This document shows, piece after piece, positions 36,200 to 49,735 of a stretch of 64,000 nt of DNA. Within the stretch, counting starts at the first letter, position 1. The number at the start of each line of letters is the position of its first letter. The position numbers and the translations under genes were made by a program. The notes under the pieces were generated by a model that searched no databases, was not told the origin of the DNA, and saw nothing but the letters and a program-made list of their open reading frames with translations. The DNA is from Owenia fusiformis. Its lineage: Eukaryota; Annelida; Polychaeta; Sabellida; Oweniidae. The DNA is taken from contig CAIIXF020000004.1 of NCBI GenBank assembly GCA_903813345.2, forward strand, positions 31,559,985-31,623,984, in the 5' to 3' direction.

Positions 36200-39100
36200 T
36201 CGGTTATCGTGACTAGTTTTATTAAAAGGTATCATAGTTCTAGTATTTCGTTTGATCGAACAAAAGGCGAGTTTTCGGTGTATACTTAAGTGGATTTCCA
36301 ATAACTTCAACACACTGTTTAAAAGTAACTCGGGGGCAGATAAATTAAAAAACGTCTTAACCTCATGCAATTTCTCTACCTTGAATGGTTTCAATGGCAT
36401 TTATTTATGCCAAGGGGAATTTGTAATTCCAAATATACGGTACGTTTAATTATATAGTTGTGTACGCAAATAGAATTAATAAATGTACAGAAATACAACC
36501 ACATCGCTTATTTTAATTCAGTCCTAGCCCCATGGCAAAAGTATCTATTCCTTTAAGTGCTCCTTTGTAGAAACATAACATTTTAAGAATTGCGTAACTG
36601 GTATCGTGTTATATATTTCTTGATTAAAATTGGAAGTGGGTGGGATTGAAGTGCTTTGGTTTGTGTCTTAATTATATTAAGTGGGAATTGTATTGCATCG
36701 TTTTAATGGTTCCGTTTATATGTTGTCCCCCACGAAGTTTTCATGTCAAGGAGAAAGGGCGGAGGGAGGGGGAGTGAAGAGAAAAATGCTCTAACAATGA
36801 GTGGCTAGAGCCTGTATTGAATTGTATTAATGAACTTTTGGCGGAGATTTTACCTTTTTAGATTTCCCAGGGAAAACATATAATTATGAATTATGGAATA
36901 AAAAAATGTCATTTACTCGTATTTCTTATTGGCGGTCAAACAACTGAAGTCGAATTTCCCATAATTAGTATAGCTAGACGATAGCGTGCGACAATGAAAT
37001 AAGAAGCATTCTGTCTACGGATACATTATGACAATCCTATTGGAATTCTTTCTAAGATTCCCCCTGGGGATGAACTTATATGTGGTATGATTTCCAAAAT
37101 AAGATCTGATTTTTTCGTATTACTGTAGTAATGTGTGACATTCGCAAGATCAGGCCCCTGTTCTGAGATTTCAAGATCTCTGATTTATGGGACATCAACG
37201 GTAATGAAACATAATGCTTCCCTGTCAAAAAACGTGAGGGAAAACTAGTGCTGATCATGACATTGTGTGATATCAAGGCTCATATCCCCAGGAGATTTTC
37301 AGGAACAACGTAAATTATTTTCTTGTTATTAAGGGAAATGCATATGTATCTTATTCAATATCCCCTTATGGAATCCATATGTTTTTCAGGAAAATTGAAA
37401 TTTCGCTAATATGATAATAAAAAGGCAATATGTGATGACATACGATGAGCCAAGTTGTAAAGAATAAACACATGTCGTCCAGTGTAATTATTCCCCCTGA
37501 ACGAAAAGCTCTGAACGCACTAACGAATCTGTTTAGAGGGCGGTTGAAATATGATATCCTGTACTTATTAACGCAAACATTAAGAACTGTATTATTGTAT
37601 GACAATTTATTGCACAATCTTATTCTATTGATAACTATTTCAACAACGTAACCATGGCAAAGAAGATAAATGTCGGCTATTATGTAGTACCATCCAGTGT
37701 GTATTTATCAAATAGAGGTAAATACAAAAACATGAATGGGCTTGAGAGTATATCTAGTGAAAAAATGTGATTCTCCAAATCTCAAAATCGTTCATGAGTT
37801 GATCATTGTTTTATACATTGAACACTCTATCTGAACAATAAAATTCGCAAGGAATTTGCCAATTCAAAACTGAAAGAGCCATTCCAGATTTACAATCGCT
37901 TTGTGTCAACGTGTCAACTTGTACACGTGAGGTTTCGTAGAACGTTTTGGCAGAACTCCAGAAGTTGTATGTGCAGTTGACGTCACATCAAAACACCAAT
38001 GATAAAGGCAAACACTTATGGTTGACGAATGGGCGGGAATAAAAAATATCTTCTTATACATTTGGTTTGGGTGGTTTTTGTATCAAAAGTTCAACATGGG
38101 ATTAACGATATAACCATAATTACGACTGAATATGACAAAGCCGTTTTCATATTCTTAGTGCATGAAAAATGAGGTCTATTGTTTTAAATTGATTGAATAA
38201 GGACTTAACTTATGCTTGAAACACCCGACTATATCATCGTTGTTGAAACTCTTCGAATAATAAAATGTTAATTTCTGGAGTCTGTTTACCATTATCATAG
38301 CTCGTTCAAGATAAACAAATATGTAAGGGATATGTTAACATCGATAAAGCATCACATCGATATGTGGTATTAAGAAACAAGATGTTGGAAATTTTGAGAC
38401 AGATGAAGGGAATGCGCATGCGCAGACGAGGTAATAACGAGGTCAACCATGTACTTTGGCCTACTTCCTCTACATGAAAAACTGACAATACCATATTATG
38501 AAACAAAAGGGCATTAGACTCAAAACAGGAAGTTGAATCATTCTGCGAGGCTAATAACAAGTGACAAGGTGACAATTAAAGGTAGATTGATAGACAAAAT
38601 TAATTTACAAATACATGATGTAACTTTATGTCGTGCCTAGCTTCTAAGCGCTATTACATGTACGGTGAGCTTGTTAATCGACCAAATTGAAAGTTGATGA
38701 CATATAATATGAGGAATATCTCAAATCGTTGATGTAACATGAAATAACAATTTTGACGTCACAAATATCTACATAACAGATATAGTAAATACCATTGAAG
38801 TAACGAGTTTCAAGAAATCAAGAAGCTTTCAGTAAGTTCTCAAGTCAAAGCTCTCCTTATTAGGAAGAAACTAGAAATGCAATTGTCATACTCTGAAAAA
38901 GTAGGTTATAAATTAATTTGTAAACTTTAAATTAAAAGCAATCCATGGGCCAATTCTCCTTTTGTCAAGGAATTACAAAAGTAGCAATCGCTATGATATT
39001 AAAATATAAAACATATATTGATAGGTTTAATTAGAAAAAAGTATTTCATTATCAGTTACGAGGGATCATAAAATTCTAGAGTGAATATTTCTTAATTTAA

Positions 39101-39205
39101 AAAGACATTTGGTTTATTTACTATTTTGATAAATAATAGATAAATAATTTTCTTTATATATGAATCTATACCTGCGGCATTCAGTTAGTTAACGTTACTT
39201 AAGGG
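36200..39205. other. Intergenic, nothing recognised
   Basis: Several 60-90 codon frames occur on both strands (for example 37366-37651 and 38306-38575). They overlap each other and have no domain or splice evidence. I treat them as chance. Confidence 0.4.
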
Positions 39206-39209
39206 TTTA

Positions 39210-39353
39210 AGCATTGGACTCAGTGCATTGTGTGCTGAACCATTCCACGAATATGTTTTTCCGAATCTTTGCATGGCCCCGCAGGTGGAATGCAACATTT
39301 AGGAAGCTACATCTGAGTGGAATGAAGCAGCCACAATGCATTGAGTCTTGGGC
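39210..39353. mobile_element. 144-bp MITE flanked by TTAA (piggyBac-like)
   Basis: Flanking TTAA at 39206-39209 and 39354-39357 borders inverted termini GCATTGGACTCAGTGCATTG and its near-complement. TTAA target duplication is the signature of piggyBac-type transposition. No coding sequence. Confidence 0.7.
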
Positions 39354-40356
39354 TTAAATTCTTTTCACACGTTCCAAAATAGTATCTATAAAATCACCTA
39401 TAAGATACAAAATCACTAAAAGAACATATTTTCAATGAAACGTTTTGCAAGGGTCAAGTATTGGACAACTCAACTTCAATCTCAATCGCTTAGCAACTGT
39501 ACACAACAAATGCGTTATTGATATTTCACACACTGTTCATTATGTGATTCTCTGTTTGGATTGGCTAGAATCGGACACACCTTGCCTAGCTATGTGTGAA
39601 TTAACGTTTAACATATATTAATTCAAACATATGAAATTGTTATATAACCGTTGTGGAATTATGATGTCATATTTACTTTTTATAACTGTTATATAAATAA
39701 AACATTTTTTGTTATAAAAGAAAACTGAAAATATAATTGAATAATTGAATAAAAGTAAAATAGTAACTCACGATGTTATACGAAATACACTTACATAAAT
39801 GTGATGAATTAGACTGGTATGATCAAAATTATATATAATTAATTTATTTTATTGTAATTCGTCATGGGCTCATTGCAGACACTATACTAATAATACGAGG
39901 ATCCTATTTGAGTATAATTCAATCTTAATGGTAATTTAGTGTGTATTCATATTAAGTATGTGTTTAAAACAAACGTACATTTTCACGAGTACCTGTGGTA
40001 TTCGTTTTTCATATTTACGTTTTCAATACAAAAGTTCAGTTTCTCTACAAGTGAACATGGTCACTAGATTGCTTTGTTGAATTCATCACTAGGAACAAAA
40101 TATAAATAATTTTTAATGATTTAATGTAACAATTATTAATGAAATACTAATGAATTTACATGTCATTGTAGAACATATTCACTTAATCACATTTCCCAAT
40201 TTTAAATTCAATTTTTTGTGAAAGTCAGTCGAAAAAGTCGAAAAAGTCGGGCTTGTCTTTGTTTGGAGAGTGTTACGTACGAGCGAGCCATACCACAATG
40301 ACAAGCATTGACAGTTCGATCTTAGTAGAAGCATAACGGAAACGAACACATAATTA

Positions 40357-40361
<5 letters not shown>

Positions 40362-40441
<80 letters not shown>
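40362..40441. repeat. (CT)n microsatellite, ~40 units
   Basis: An uninterrupted CT run of about 80 bp. It creates an Arg-Glu repeat frame on the minus strand that should not be annotated as a gene. Confidence 0.97.
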
Positions 40442-40444
<3 letters not shown>

Positions 40445-41350
40445 CTATTTCGGTAGCTGATCTACAAATTAAACATTTGTTTAGCGGTGCCTGTAGAAAC
40501 TTTATTTTTCGGTATATAACACCTCTTATCAAAGCGTTTTTTAATTTTAAGCAGCGTTACAATATTTTTGACTCTGGTACAATATATGACGTAATTTTAT
40601 GCCTTTTGGGGAAATTCTCAAGGGGAACGCCGCAAAACAGACAACTCAGATATTGGGCCTAAACTGCATTTAATTACTGAGCCAGAAAGGAGGAAAGGCA
40701 TTGGAGCTTTAATTTGACCGTAACTCAATTGCACCAGAAGCCAAAACAAGTCCTTAAATTAACTAATGTATTCTGAGGTTCTTGGCCCCTCTAGAGTCAC
40801 AAGACTATATATACCATCTGAAAGCTAATATACCACTTGAAAGCTATACTGGACAACGACAATTTCATATCTGCAACTTTATCACTTGTAATACATTATA
40901 TTGGATAGATTTCTTCTCATTATTTTATTAGTCACACTTGCACGAGTAAATTTTGGTCATTCTCTACAGTAACAGTAAGGATATCTACTTCCTCGTATGT
41001 AATTACAATTTCGGCTTAAACATTATGAAGGGCAACATTCGGCATTTGATTTGACTCAAATTACATTTCTATCAATAATATAAGTATTTTTACAACAGGT
41101 TAAGTAAATAAAAATTCGGTAGTAAAGTAAAGAGGCTTTAACACGTAGTTCAATTGGGGAGCAAAGGTTGCCAAATTTATGAAGGGGAGTGTTTATATAG
41201 GCCCACGCCCCCAGGCGATGTATCTTACTATTGTATTCAGATATACAGAACAATGCCAAACCCCTTGAGATATTTTATTCATAATGCCTCCGAGTCCCTA
41301 TTACTGTTAATATGTACTTTCCTATCATAAGGCAAAATCGCTTACGTCTA

Positions 41351-41512
41351 CCATTCCCCGGGGATATATCTTGAGTACCATTCCCCGGGGATGTATCTCG
41401 CCTTATATTCCCCGGGGATATATCCCACCTACCATTCCCCGGAGATATATCTCGCCTACAATTTCCCAGGGAAACACGTCACCTACTATTTCCCGAGGAT
41501 ATATGTTACACC
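41351..41512. repeat. 27-bp minisatellite (6 copies)
   Basis: CCATTCCCCGGGGATATATC recurs with a 27-bp step. The ATT of each unit falls at 41353, 41380, 41407, 41434, 41461 and 41488. Because 27 is 9 codons, an open frame with a 9-residue period arises; it has no other support. Related single units occur near 41650-41720. Confidence 0.85.
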
Positions 41513-42436
41513 TACATCGTGATTTTTATTCCACGATGGTATTTGCTTTGGGGTACTATACGCATAAAGCTAATCACTACTTGTAATCCCAGATATTACG
41601 CATGACGGGTATGTCCTTATTTTCCGAGGCAAAATATACCCGGCTTACGCCAACCATTCCTCGGGGATATATATTACAAGGTGTTTTTATGTATATATTC
41701 TACAATGCCATATCCCCTGGGATATTATACGCATACATGGCGATTCTTTAATAATAGGGGATCGATCATAGTCTGCATTAGTGTATATCAGAAAACAATG
41801 CTCTATGCTTCCCAATTTATCGATTAGAGAAGTAAAGGAACACGATGTGTAGCCGGCCTCCAAGCAGATGTCGGAAGGATGTGCATTTAGATATTGAACC
41901 GAGTATTGTTCACTTTTCCTTTTATTCATCTAGTCATTTACCATCCGTGAGGATTAGGGATCATTCGAGGAAAAGAAAAAAATGAATGCTACTCTCGGAC
42001 TGTTTAAAGATACACGAAATTCCCTTTATTTGAAGAAACGGGGTGTAGCGTGTGTTTTGCTTCTATCTGTACATAAGGGGAGGCTTGCTCTCCCCTTGTC
42101 CATCTAAGCGTAAGGGGGAGGGGGAGGTCAAAAGGACTTGTATGTTGACGAATGAAAAGTGAAATAGATATATATTATATAGGCCACTGATTGGGCTTCT
42201 TAGCTAGAATAATGTTCAGCACCCGTGGACCAACTCATTGACTGACCACTTAAATTGAAGGCAGTGAATTTCAAAATACATATATTTCTATTTATCAATT
42301 AATATAAGACCCATCATGTCATTATATGATTGAATGAATACATTGGTTTAACAGTACGCATCCATCAATGATACAAACTATCATATCATCTTCATACGTT
42401 TTGCTTCGCTTTTTGGATTTTGGCTTCACTTCTCAG

Positions 42437-42488
42437 TGCTCGGAATATAATACGTGGCGTGTCATAAAACCCAATGATCCAATCGGAC
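42437..42488 (+). CDS. Orphan exon-like segment (CSEYNTWRVIKPNDPIG)
   Basis: A strong pyrimidine tract and acceptor (GGCTTCACTTCTCAG) precede 52 nt that read CSEYNTWRVIKPNDPIG in one frame. A near-consensus donor GTGAGTAT follows. The frame also stays open through the flanks for 67 codons. No partner exon was identified, so it may belong to a large gene with distant exons or be a chance match. Confidence 0.3.
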
Positions 42489-44814
42489 GTGAGTATGTAT
42501 TCAGTAAAGACGAGGGCGGAAAAGTTGAATTTGGTAGATTAAGATGGACAGCTCGCATCACCGTGACATGATCAATGAAGACGTCAAGTTATGAAAATAA
42601 ATCTTAAATAAATAGAGGATGCTTGTCAAATCAAGTCATTTCCCGATACTTGTTTTCGACTTGATTTATTTATTCAAACTCTCGAGCTTAGCTTGAGACA
42701 AATTGCATAAGACATCGTGATCAAATCTTGAGCACTTGCCGACCATTCTCTTGAAATATGTATGGAAAGCCGAAGTTATATCATCCCCTTTCCATGGTGT
42801 ATGTCGAAATATAAATTATTGATTTCCAGCTCTGCTGTAAGTAATCGTATTCCCGGAACGCTATCATGCCTTACAGGGTGTCTCAATACTTCATGCACCC
42901 GTTTGTCAGATGACGTCACGATAACTAGAAAAATTGATTAACTGGTCTATATTGGAGTATGTATGACCGCTAAACTTCATTAATGCAAATAGTTGTGTTT
43001 CTTGTCTGTTCATCATATTAGAATCGTAACAAAGACTTCGATTTTATGATTTGTTTCAAATATATGACCTCAAATTTTATTCTGCCCATTGCCAAAGACC
43101 CCAATCGCTTCGCGAACAGAACAAAACTTTCTGTCATATATTACGCCATAAATCATAAAATCTCGGTCATTATTCCTTAATTAAACCATTTCTGTCCTCA
43201 ATTACTCCTAGTAATAACATATGATTGATTGTTCAATGTACGTTTAACAAGATCTTTTCGAAAGTCCATGTCTAATTAATATGTTTGTACAATGGAGTTC
43301 AGTGTTCTCGCATTTGTTAACGTTCTTAGATAATACTAATATTTGACAATTTTGTTTGATCGTGATTTTATATTTATATGTCAGTCCAGTAGAATTTACA
43401 TAATTTAATTACTTGTGTGTCAATATTATTTAACCCAAAATAATCAGCATGGCAGAAAAAATATATAAATAAATAAATAAATAATAAATATATATAATAT
43501 ATATATAATTTCGTATCTTAGGGGTGAACATGGAAACTACTGGCCTAGCTTTACACATTATATTCCCTTTTAATTTGTTCATTCATCTATGATGGCCTGT
43601 CGCCTATTGCCCTATAACGGCCTTCATTTAACTTATAATTTTCTTCTTAAATGCATGGAAACGATTACAATACAGACACAATACAACCTTGACGTAGACC
43701 TTGTTTTGACTTTTTGACAAGCTTTCCAATGTAATAAATGAAATAAACATGTACAAATGCGAGACGGGACGAGGCAGTATCCGATCTCACATGCGCGTAT
43801 CATGAAAAATACGTTGCCTATATTTGAATAAGCTAATCTAACTGACTGCCTTTTCTGTCACGTACATTTTGTTATAATATAATTCTCACGCTAGTATTAG
43901 GAAAAACATGTACCTCAAAACAGAAACTTATTTAGAAATTACAATATATGGCTAGCTACGCCGACGTCATTCCGCCACGATTCGCACCTGTTCCTATTTA
44001 ATTCAATCCTGATAAATATACAAAAATAAAGAGCTGTTGTTAAAGGCAAATGTGATAATAGTATGATAAATGTACGCTATTCTTCCCTTACCTGTCTATC
44101 AGCGTTCTAAAATCATCCGCCTCTTAAAGCCACACCGTACGAATAACAGATTCTGCGACTGTTATTGGAACTAAGCACCGACCCGTGACAAAAATACGAC
44201 GATTATTCTATATTACAAATAAAACGTTACATTTTGAATTTAAAAATGAGTAACGCATGCAAGCACGTAGTAAACGCTCTAAATTGTAAAGGGTTGCCAA
44301 AGTTTTGAGAGTTTATTAAAAATTAAGGAGAAACTATGTAAAATGTTTGAGGAGTTGAAACGTTTGAGACACGGGAAGGAATACGACAACCATGCATGGA
44401 GAGCAAACCAATATCAAAAATCCAATATTCCAACACTAAACCGAGCCTGGAAATGTCAATCTGTTCCGATTGATTTTTTCCGACGTGCCTTTTTCAGACG
44501 TCGCGGGATTTTAACTTTTCGACATATATATTGAATAAAAATGAATGACACTAATACACTCTTCAAATCTTACGGAAAATGTACGAATGTTTAATATGGC
44601 TTAGTTATATTTTAAGCGTGGGGCTAGGTATCTAGGGTACTATAAAGCCATGTAATTTTCCTTGCATTCCATTCGTATTGATCGCCCGTGATTAAATCAT
44701 GATAAATGTAATCTCGCGTGACGTCACAATAGTGGGAGGGACTTATCATAGCTGAGGAAGAGCACTCTCCAAATGCAGGTTATTTGCGTATTTATATCGT
44801 ATATTATTTATATA
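42489..44814. other. Intergenic, nothing firm
   Basis: It includes CAGGGTGTCTCAATACTTCA at 42876, another mariner-type end without a partner, and an AT microsatellite at 43456-43510. A 63-codon frame at 44343-44534 ends just before an AATAAA, but has no domain. Confidence 0.4.
43456..43510. repeat. AT-rich microsatellite (TAAA/TA)
   Basis: A run of AAATAAATAAATAAAT passing into TATATAATATATATA. Confidence 0.85.
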
Positions 44815-45879
44815 GTACCCCACACACAATTTTGTCGCCTACTTTGATGTATTGTAGAAAAATATCCAAAAAGATTTTGCTTATAAAATTTGACATACTT
44901 TAACTTGAAACATTTTGTGACACTCAATTTTTTTATTTGGATATTTAAGTAATATTGACGAAAAACAAGCAATTTCAAAATATTCATGTTTTAACAAAAT
45001 TCGACGAAAATTTCCAGTTTTGCAGATTTAAAGAGAGTTTAAATCATTTTGATTACAAACCTATTGCATTACATATGGTTTGTCTGTTCTCTTAAGATAC
45101 TGTTACTATGTGTTGGAGATGTCCAACTCCTAAATAGGAATATTGTAAGTGTGTTTTTTTTATTGTTTAAGAGTGAAGACCCCTTTTAATACTTTCAATA
45201 CATGGACAGGTACATGTATCATATGATTTGTCGGCTTTAAGTCTAAAAAGGTTCATCAGGGCACTGAAAGACATCCCTGGTTGAACTTCTATCCCATCCT
45301 ACCCCTACAGGATTTCCTACTGTCTCACTTGATTAAAAAATCCTTTCCAATAGCTCGCATCTCATAAAATCTCAAGAAAGTGGTTGTATTTGTTAAAGTC
45401 AATTGAGGCATTATTAACAGTGAGCTTGCACTCAATTTTTCATTGGCCTACGATCGGGAGGCCATATTCCCCAAATACCTCACAGGTGGCCACCGACATG
45501 GATTTAACATGTGAACTTTCAGGGGTAACATCATAACATTGTAACATTATAACAGTCACTCCTGCTTGGTTCAGTTTTTCTTTTATCAGTGGATTATAAT
45601 GGTTTTTAATAGGATAGGAATGACTAGAATATTCAAATTGTTTTTGTAATCAATTTTATACAAATTGTTTCAACATTTAGATTGATTTAGGTGAAATCTG
45701 TAAATGCGTAGCAATTTAGAAACCTAAATCAAATTGTGGTGAAGTCATATTACCCGAAACAAAAAAATTGAGTGTCACAAATTGTTTCAATTTAATGTAT
45801 GCTAAATTTCATGAGAAAACTCTTATTGGATATTTTTTACAACACATTAAAGTAGGCGACAAAATTGTGTGTGGGGTAC
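44815..45879. mobile_element. 1.07-kb inverted-repeat element with TA duplication
   Basis: GTACCCCACACACAATTTTG at the left and its reverse complement at the right are flanked by TA (44813-44814 and 45880-45881). Similarity between arms continues for about 130 bp, including GTGACACTCAATTTTTTT. No transposase is recognised. It is a Tc1/mariner-superfamily non-autonomous element by its target site. Confidence 0.8.
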
Positions 45880-46120
45880 TATGTATTAATATATACGGAC
45901 TTGATGGATTTGGAGAATGATTTGAGCCCTTAAATGTTAAGAACATTAATCTTTTTTATTAATCGTAAGATTTAAGGGATCACTTTAACGTGATTATTGT
46001 CCGCATTTTTTGCCGATGCTATATAATTGAATATTGGCACAATCTTGAGTTTTCACGTAAAGATATAATTGCAACGGCATCCATAATCATGAACATTTTA
46101 TTGAGTTGTAACATCACTCT

Positions 46121-46325
46121 ACTATACCTTGCTTTTGGTGTTCATGAGCAACTCATTTGGCTTATTAGTAATGATTATGTATTTGTTTTTATTTGTCTGT
46201 TCCTTATGAATGGTTTATCGGTTGAAAGTTAGATGTTAGTAAGGCACTTTCAAAAATATATTAAACAATTCAATTAGACAAACAAAGTACCTTATGCATT
46301 TCTAGGTGTTAGGTATAGTAGTGTG
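46121..46325 (+). repeat. Dispersed ~205-bp repeat, copy A
   Basis: ACTATACCTTGC..TTGGTGTTCATGAGCAAC to ..TTAGGTATAGTA is repeated in inverted orientation at 52356-52561 with only scattered mismatches. Both ends carry an ACTATACC/GGTATAGT pair, which gives the unit short inverted termini. The overlapping 80-codon frame is not supported as a gene. Confidence 0.75.
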
Positions 46326-47259
46326 AACATTAGACCGTGTTGGCTCACAGTCGCGTGTGAATCGTGTGAATACTATTGGCCAGACGGCGGGGCACGGCAT
46401 GAATTCCAATACATACATGTACAAATAGTTTGACAGCAAGATATCCCAATCACACCAAATACAAAAATTATTTAATTAATTTAAAAATTACGATTAATAT
46501 GACAGCTACTTTGAATCTGAAGAACCCACCAACAATTAAATACTCAAACTCCCCGGAATCTTTTGGCTACCGTGTCAAATTCTTTGGCCAAGTACGCGGT
46601 TGTTGCATTTCTTAGTCTTGCTCAAAGACTGTATCGACCCCCCCCCCGTCACCTTTACTCTCTTTACCTGGCAATATACAGTCTTGTAACCACTGATTTT
46701 ATGCAGGTGCTGCCACCTTCCTAAACGGATCCGGAAATCATGAATTATTAATGAGGTTGAAACTATTTGATATATCAATATACCAGACATGCTTTCTTGT
46801 AGTGAGTTTTAGTTAGTAATACTTTTTATTTTATGCTTTAAACCTTTGTTAAGAGAAGGATTTAAGTTTAGAAAAGTATTTCTACACACAACAAGATAAT
46901 GCCCTTTATGGGCGATTACGCCGTGATTATAATGTAAATTTATTTAATGATTTAAAATAAATGAGTATTTATTATTAAAAACAAGATAAAATCATGGAAA
47001 CATAAGTGCAAGTATGAGGAACTATTTTCTTGGCAGTGAAGAGGCAATAACCATGTGCTGCTCTAAGAACAACAAAGAATCTGATTGGCTGATCAAAAGA
47101 TCTTAAGAGATAACCATCAAGCATTAAAAATAATTCATATCAGTGTCACCTTACTGGTGGTAACGAGACCCTAGAGAGAAGGATAAAGGCAGGGGGGGGG
47201 AGTACAGGGTCTTTTAAACAAGACTATGCATTTCTATGAAGGAAACAATGTAAGATATA

Positions 47260-47813
47260 CAGGGTGGGCCAAAAAATGCCACTTTTTCAAGACACTATAA
47301 CTTTTAGTGCCATGGGTTCTTAGTAATAATATAATGTAACAAGTCCTTCAACTTGGATTATACTTGATCTAAAAGAGGAGTTAAATTGGTTTGCCACCCT
47401 GTTTGATGATAAGCTTTTAGTCTTAGTTGCCTTGCTGATATAGCAGTATCAGTGAAATGTTGGCTAAGTTTCTTTCAACCTGTCTTAATTGCCAGATTTA
47501 ATTGGGCAATTTTCGATAAGTTGCCTTCATGCCATCTCCTGGAGACCTTCCCATACCCTATACTCACTGGGGATTGCATCAGGACTATTAGCTTGGTGGT
47601 CATCAGGCCGTATCAGTTCATGAACATTTTGCAAATTATGTTCATTTCTCATGGCACATCACATGTTTAAGTGAGACGCTGGTGACATATTTTATACAAG
47701 TAAAAGTGTACAATTCATAATCCATGGCTAGATAGCATCCTCAAGTTTCATTTGATATGCAAATTATGATTTTGTATAAAAAATTAAAAAAGTGGCGTTT
47801 TTGGCCCACCCTG
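47260..47813. mobile_element. 554-bp mariner-type element
   Basis: The ends CAGGGTGGGCCAAAAAATGC and GTTTTTGGCCCACCCTG are inverted repeats. TA precedes the left end; the right end is followed by CCTGTA. A decayed transposase tail lies inside on the minus strand. Confidence 0.75.
47455..47650 (-). pseudogene. Mariner transposase C-terminal remnant
   Basis: On the minus strand the frame around 47560 reads NSPDAIPSEYRVWEGLQE, matching the mariner NSPDLNPxDYxxWxxLQ signature that holds the last catalytic Asp. It is followed by a stop and a LIENCPI-like fragment. No intact upstream part remains. Confidence 0.6.
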
Positions 47814-47944
47814 CCTGTAGTGCAGTGCATAGCTATGTGACGTAAAGGGGTGTATGCACTGGCAGGCGAAATGCTTGATACGGGGGGCGAAAGGGCGAAA
47901 TGCTTAAAATGGTTGAAATGAAAGAGAATGTGAAAACAGCTTAA

Positions 47945-48350
47945 GGTCAGGGTGCATGATGGGAAATTTTCTGCATTCCTCAATTGAGTCACATGTTATT
48001 TTTCAAACAAGAATCACTCGTTCCCCACATTGTCTATATTTTCCAGTTTTGCTCAAAGAGTGCACTTATGTCCCTAGAAAAGACTTGTGAGAAGAATGTT
48101 TTGATAAAGTGTATAAAAGACAAGAAAATTTAGTGAAAAAATTCAAAAAATTTTCAGAATTCTTTTTCAAATTTTCTCGTTTTTTATACATTTTACAAAA
48201 CAAATCTTCTCACAAGTCTTTTCTAGGCACATAAGTGCACTCTTTGTGCAAACCTGGGAGATGTAGACAATGTGGGGAAGCAGTAATTCGTGTTGGAAAA
48301 ATAACATGTGACTGAGGAATGCAGAAAATTTCCCAACATGCACCCTGGCC
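47945..48350. mobile_element. 406-bp foldback element flanked by TTAA
   Basis: TTAA at 47941-47944 and 48351-48354 borders arms that begin GGTCAGGGTGCATG and end CATGCACCCTGGCC. Most of the element is inverted repeat: GCAGAAAATTTCCCA, GACAATGTGGGG and AAGTGCACTCTTTG are seen in both arms. This is a piggyBac-type target site. The element splits a GAAACG-type simple repeat. Confidence 0.8.
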
Positions 48351-48354
48351 TTAA

Positions 48355-48715
48355 ACGAATTGATTGAAATAGTTGAAACGGCGAAACAGGCGCAAGCAGC
48401 GAAACAGTAATTTAATTTTTCAAGAAGTATCGATTGAATTGATTGAAACGGTTGAAAAGCCCCGGCGAAATGCTCGAAACGAAAAACGCACATGCTCGTT
48501 TTTCTTTTCAATCGTTTATGTAGTTAGATTAGAAATGCTTGAAACGGCGAAACGGGCGCAAACAGCGAAACTTTAAATTCATTTTAAAGGCGAATCGATT
48601 GAAACAATTGAAATGCTCGAAATGACGCAAGCATTGAAACGTAGGAAATGATGCAAGCATTTAAACGATTGAACTGATTGAAACAATTGAAACGATTGAA
48701 AATTTATTTATAGTG
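48355..48715. repeat. Degenerate GATTGAAAC/GCGAAAC simple repeat
   Basis: Many short units of GATTGAAAC, GGCGAAACGGGCGCAAGCAG and GCTCGAAAC recur. The same flavour occurs to the left of the foldback element (about 47860-47930), so the array was one block before insertion. Confidence 0.7.
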
Positions 48716-49157
48716 TATACAGGGCTTAAATCAACATTTTGGTTAAACATAATGAGATCCCATGCACCCAAATGATGTGAATTTTTAATCACAATTGCAC
48801 AGTTATTGAAAGGTTAAAACTCTATTCCTTCCAAGACGCATTCTTTTTATTTCTTCATGTACCATAGGAATTTAAATGTTTGTACATAACAAACAGAAAT
48901 CATAATAATCAACCATTTTAAGAAACGTTTATGAAAGTATATTTTATGAACTTCGACTGTTACCAAAAAGTGGATACCCCGAGGAGGCGGAATTCTTAGG
49001 TGACGAAAATGTCACCGTCCTGAGGTTTAAGCGAACCCCTGTGTTTATTACATATCTCCCCCTATGGTGGTATGTTTGGGCTTAAGTTCAGCTTGTAGTA
49101 TGCTCTGACAAAAATATGATTATTTTTGTGCTAAAATTGAAAAAACGTATGTTGAGG

Positions 49158-49735
49158 AATATGCCATATACCGCAGGTGAGTATGGCATATACCGCAGGT
49201 GAAAACGTGGTACAGATCGCCTGGATTCGATTGGTCGTGAGACTCTTCTCCAAATGTAGAACTAAGCTGAATTACGAATATTGGATTTATTGAGTACGTT
49301 TATTACTTGTGATTGCTGAGTGATACTTCTGAAAGTATCAGAAATGTGTAAATCGTGATTGCCAATACAACAATAAATTAATACTTGTGATTTTATAGCT
49401 TTTGTGTTCAATCTTTTTCGACTGTAGCTTTAGTTAAAACGTCACTCACAAGCTTCACGAACGTAGGTTCGTATATTTTATAATGTTTCTCTTGCTGTAC
49501 ATATTTGTCTCTGTAACACATACAAACAACAAGTTACCACTTGGGTATGCTTTTCAATGGTATCACTTGATATATTCAATGTACTGTCCTGTTCATTCAT
49601 TAATCATTATAATTGTTCGTTCATTATAATCGTTCTTTCAATCGATGCAATTGGCAATTGCGTACTTCCGTTCTCATTGGTTGGCGTGTATGCCATATAC
49701 CGCGCGTGAATCTGTCATACACCGCATGTGAATTT
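49158..49735. repeat. Four copies of an ATATACCGCAGGTGA motif
   Basis: GCCATATACCGCAGGTGA-like strings occur at about 49162, 49184, 49690 and 49712, as two close pairs about 530 bp apart in the same orientation. The intervening DNA is unremarkable. The function is unknown; the pairs could be ends of an element. Confidence 0.5.

Noticed and set aside
40179-40532. 117-codon frame with a long Arg-Glu repeat
   Set aside because: The repeat is the (CT)n microsatellite read on the other strand.
41371-41586. Pro/Arg/Tyr-rich repeat frame
   Set aside because: It is explained by the 27-bp tandem repeat.
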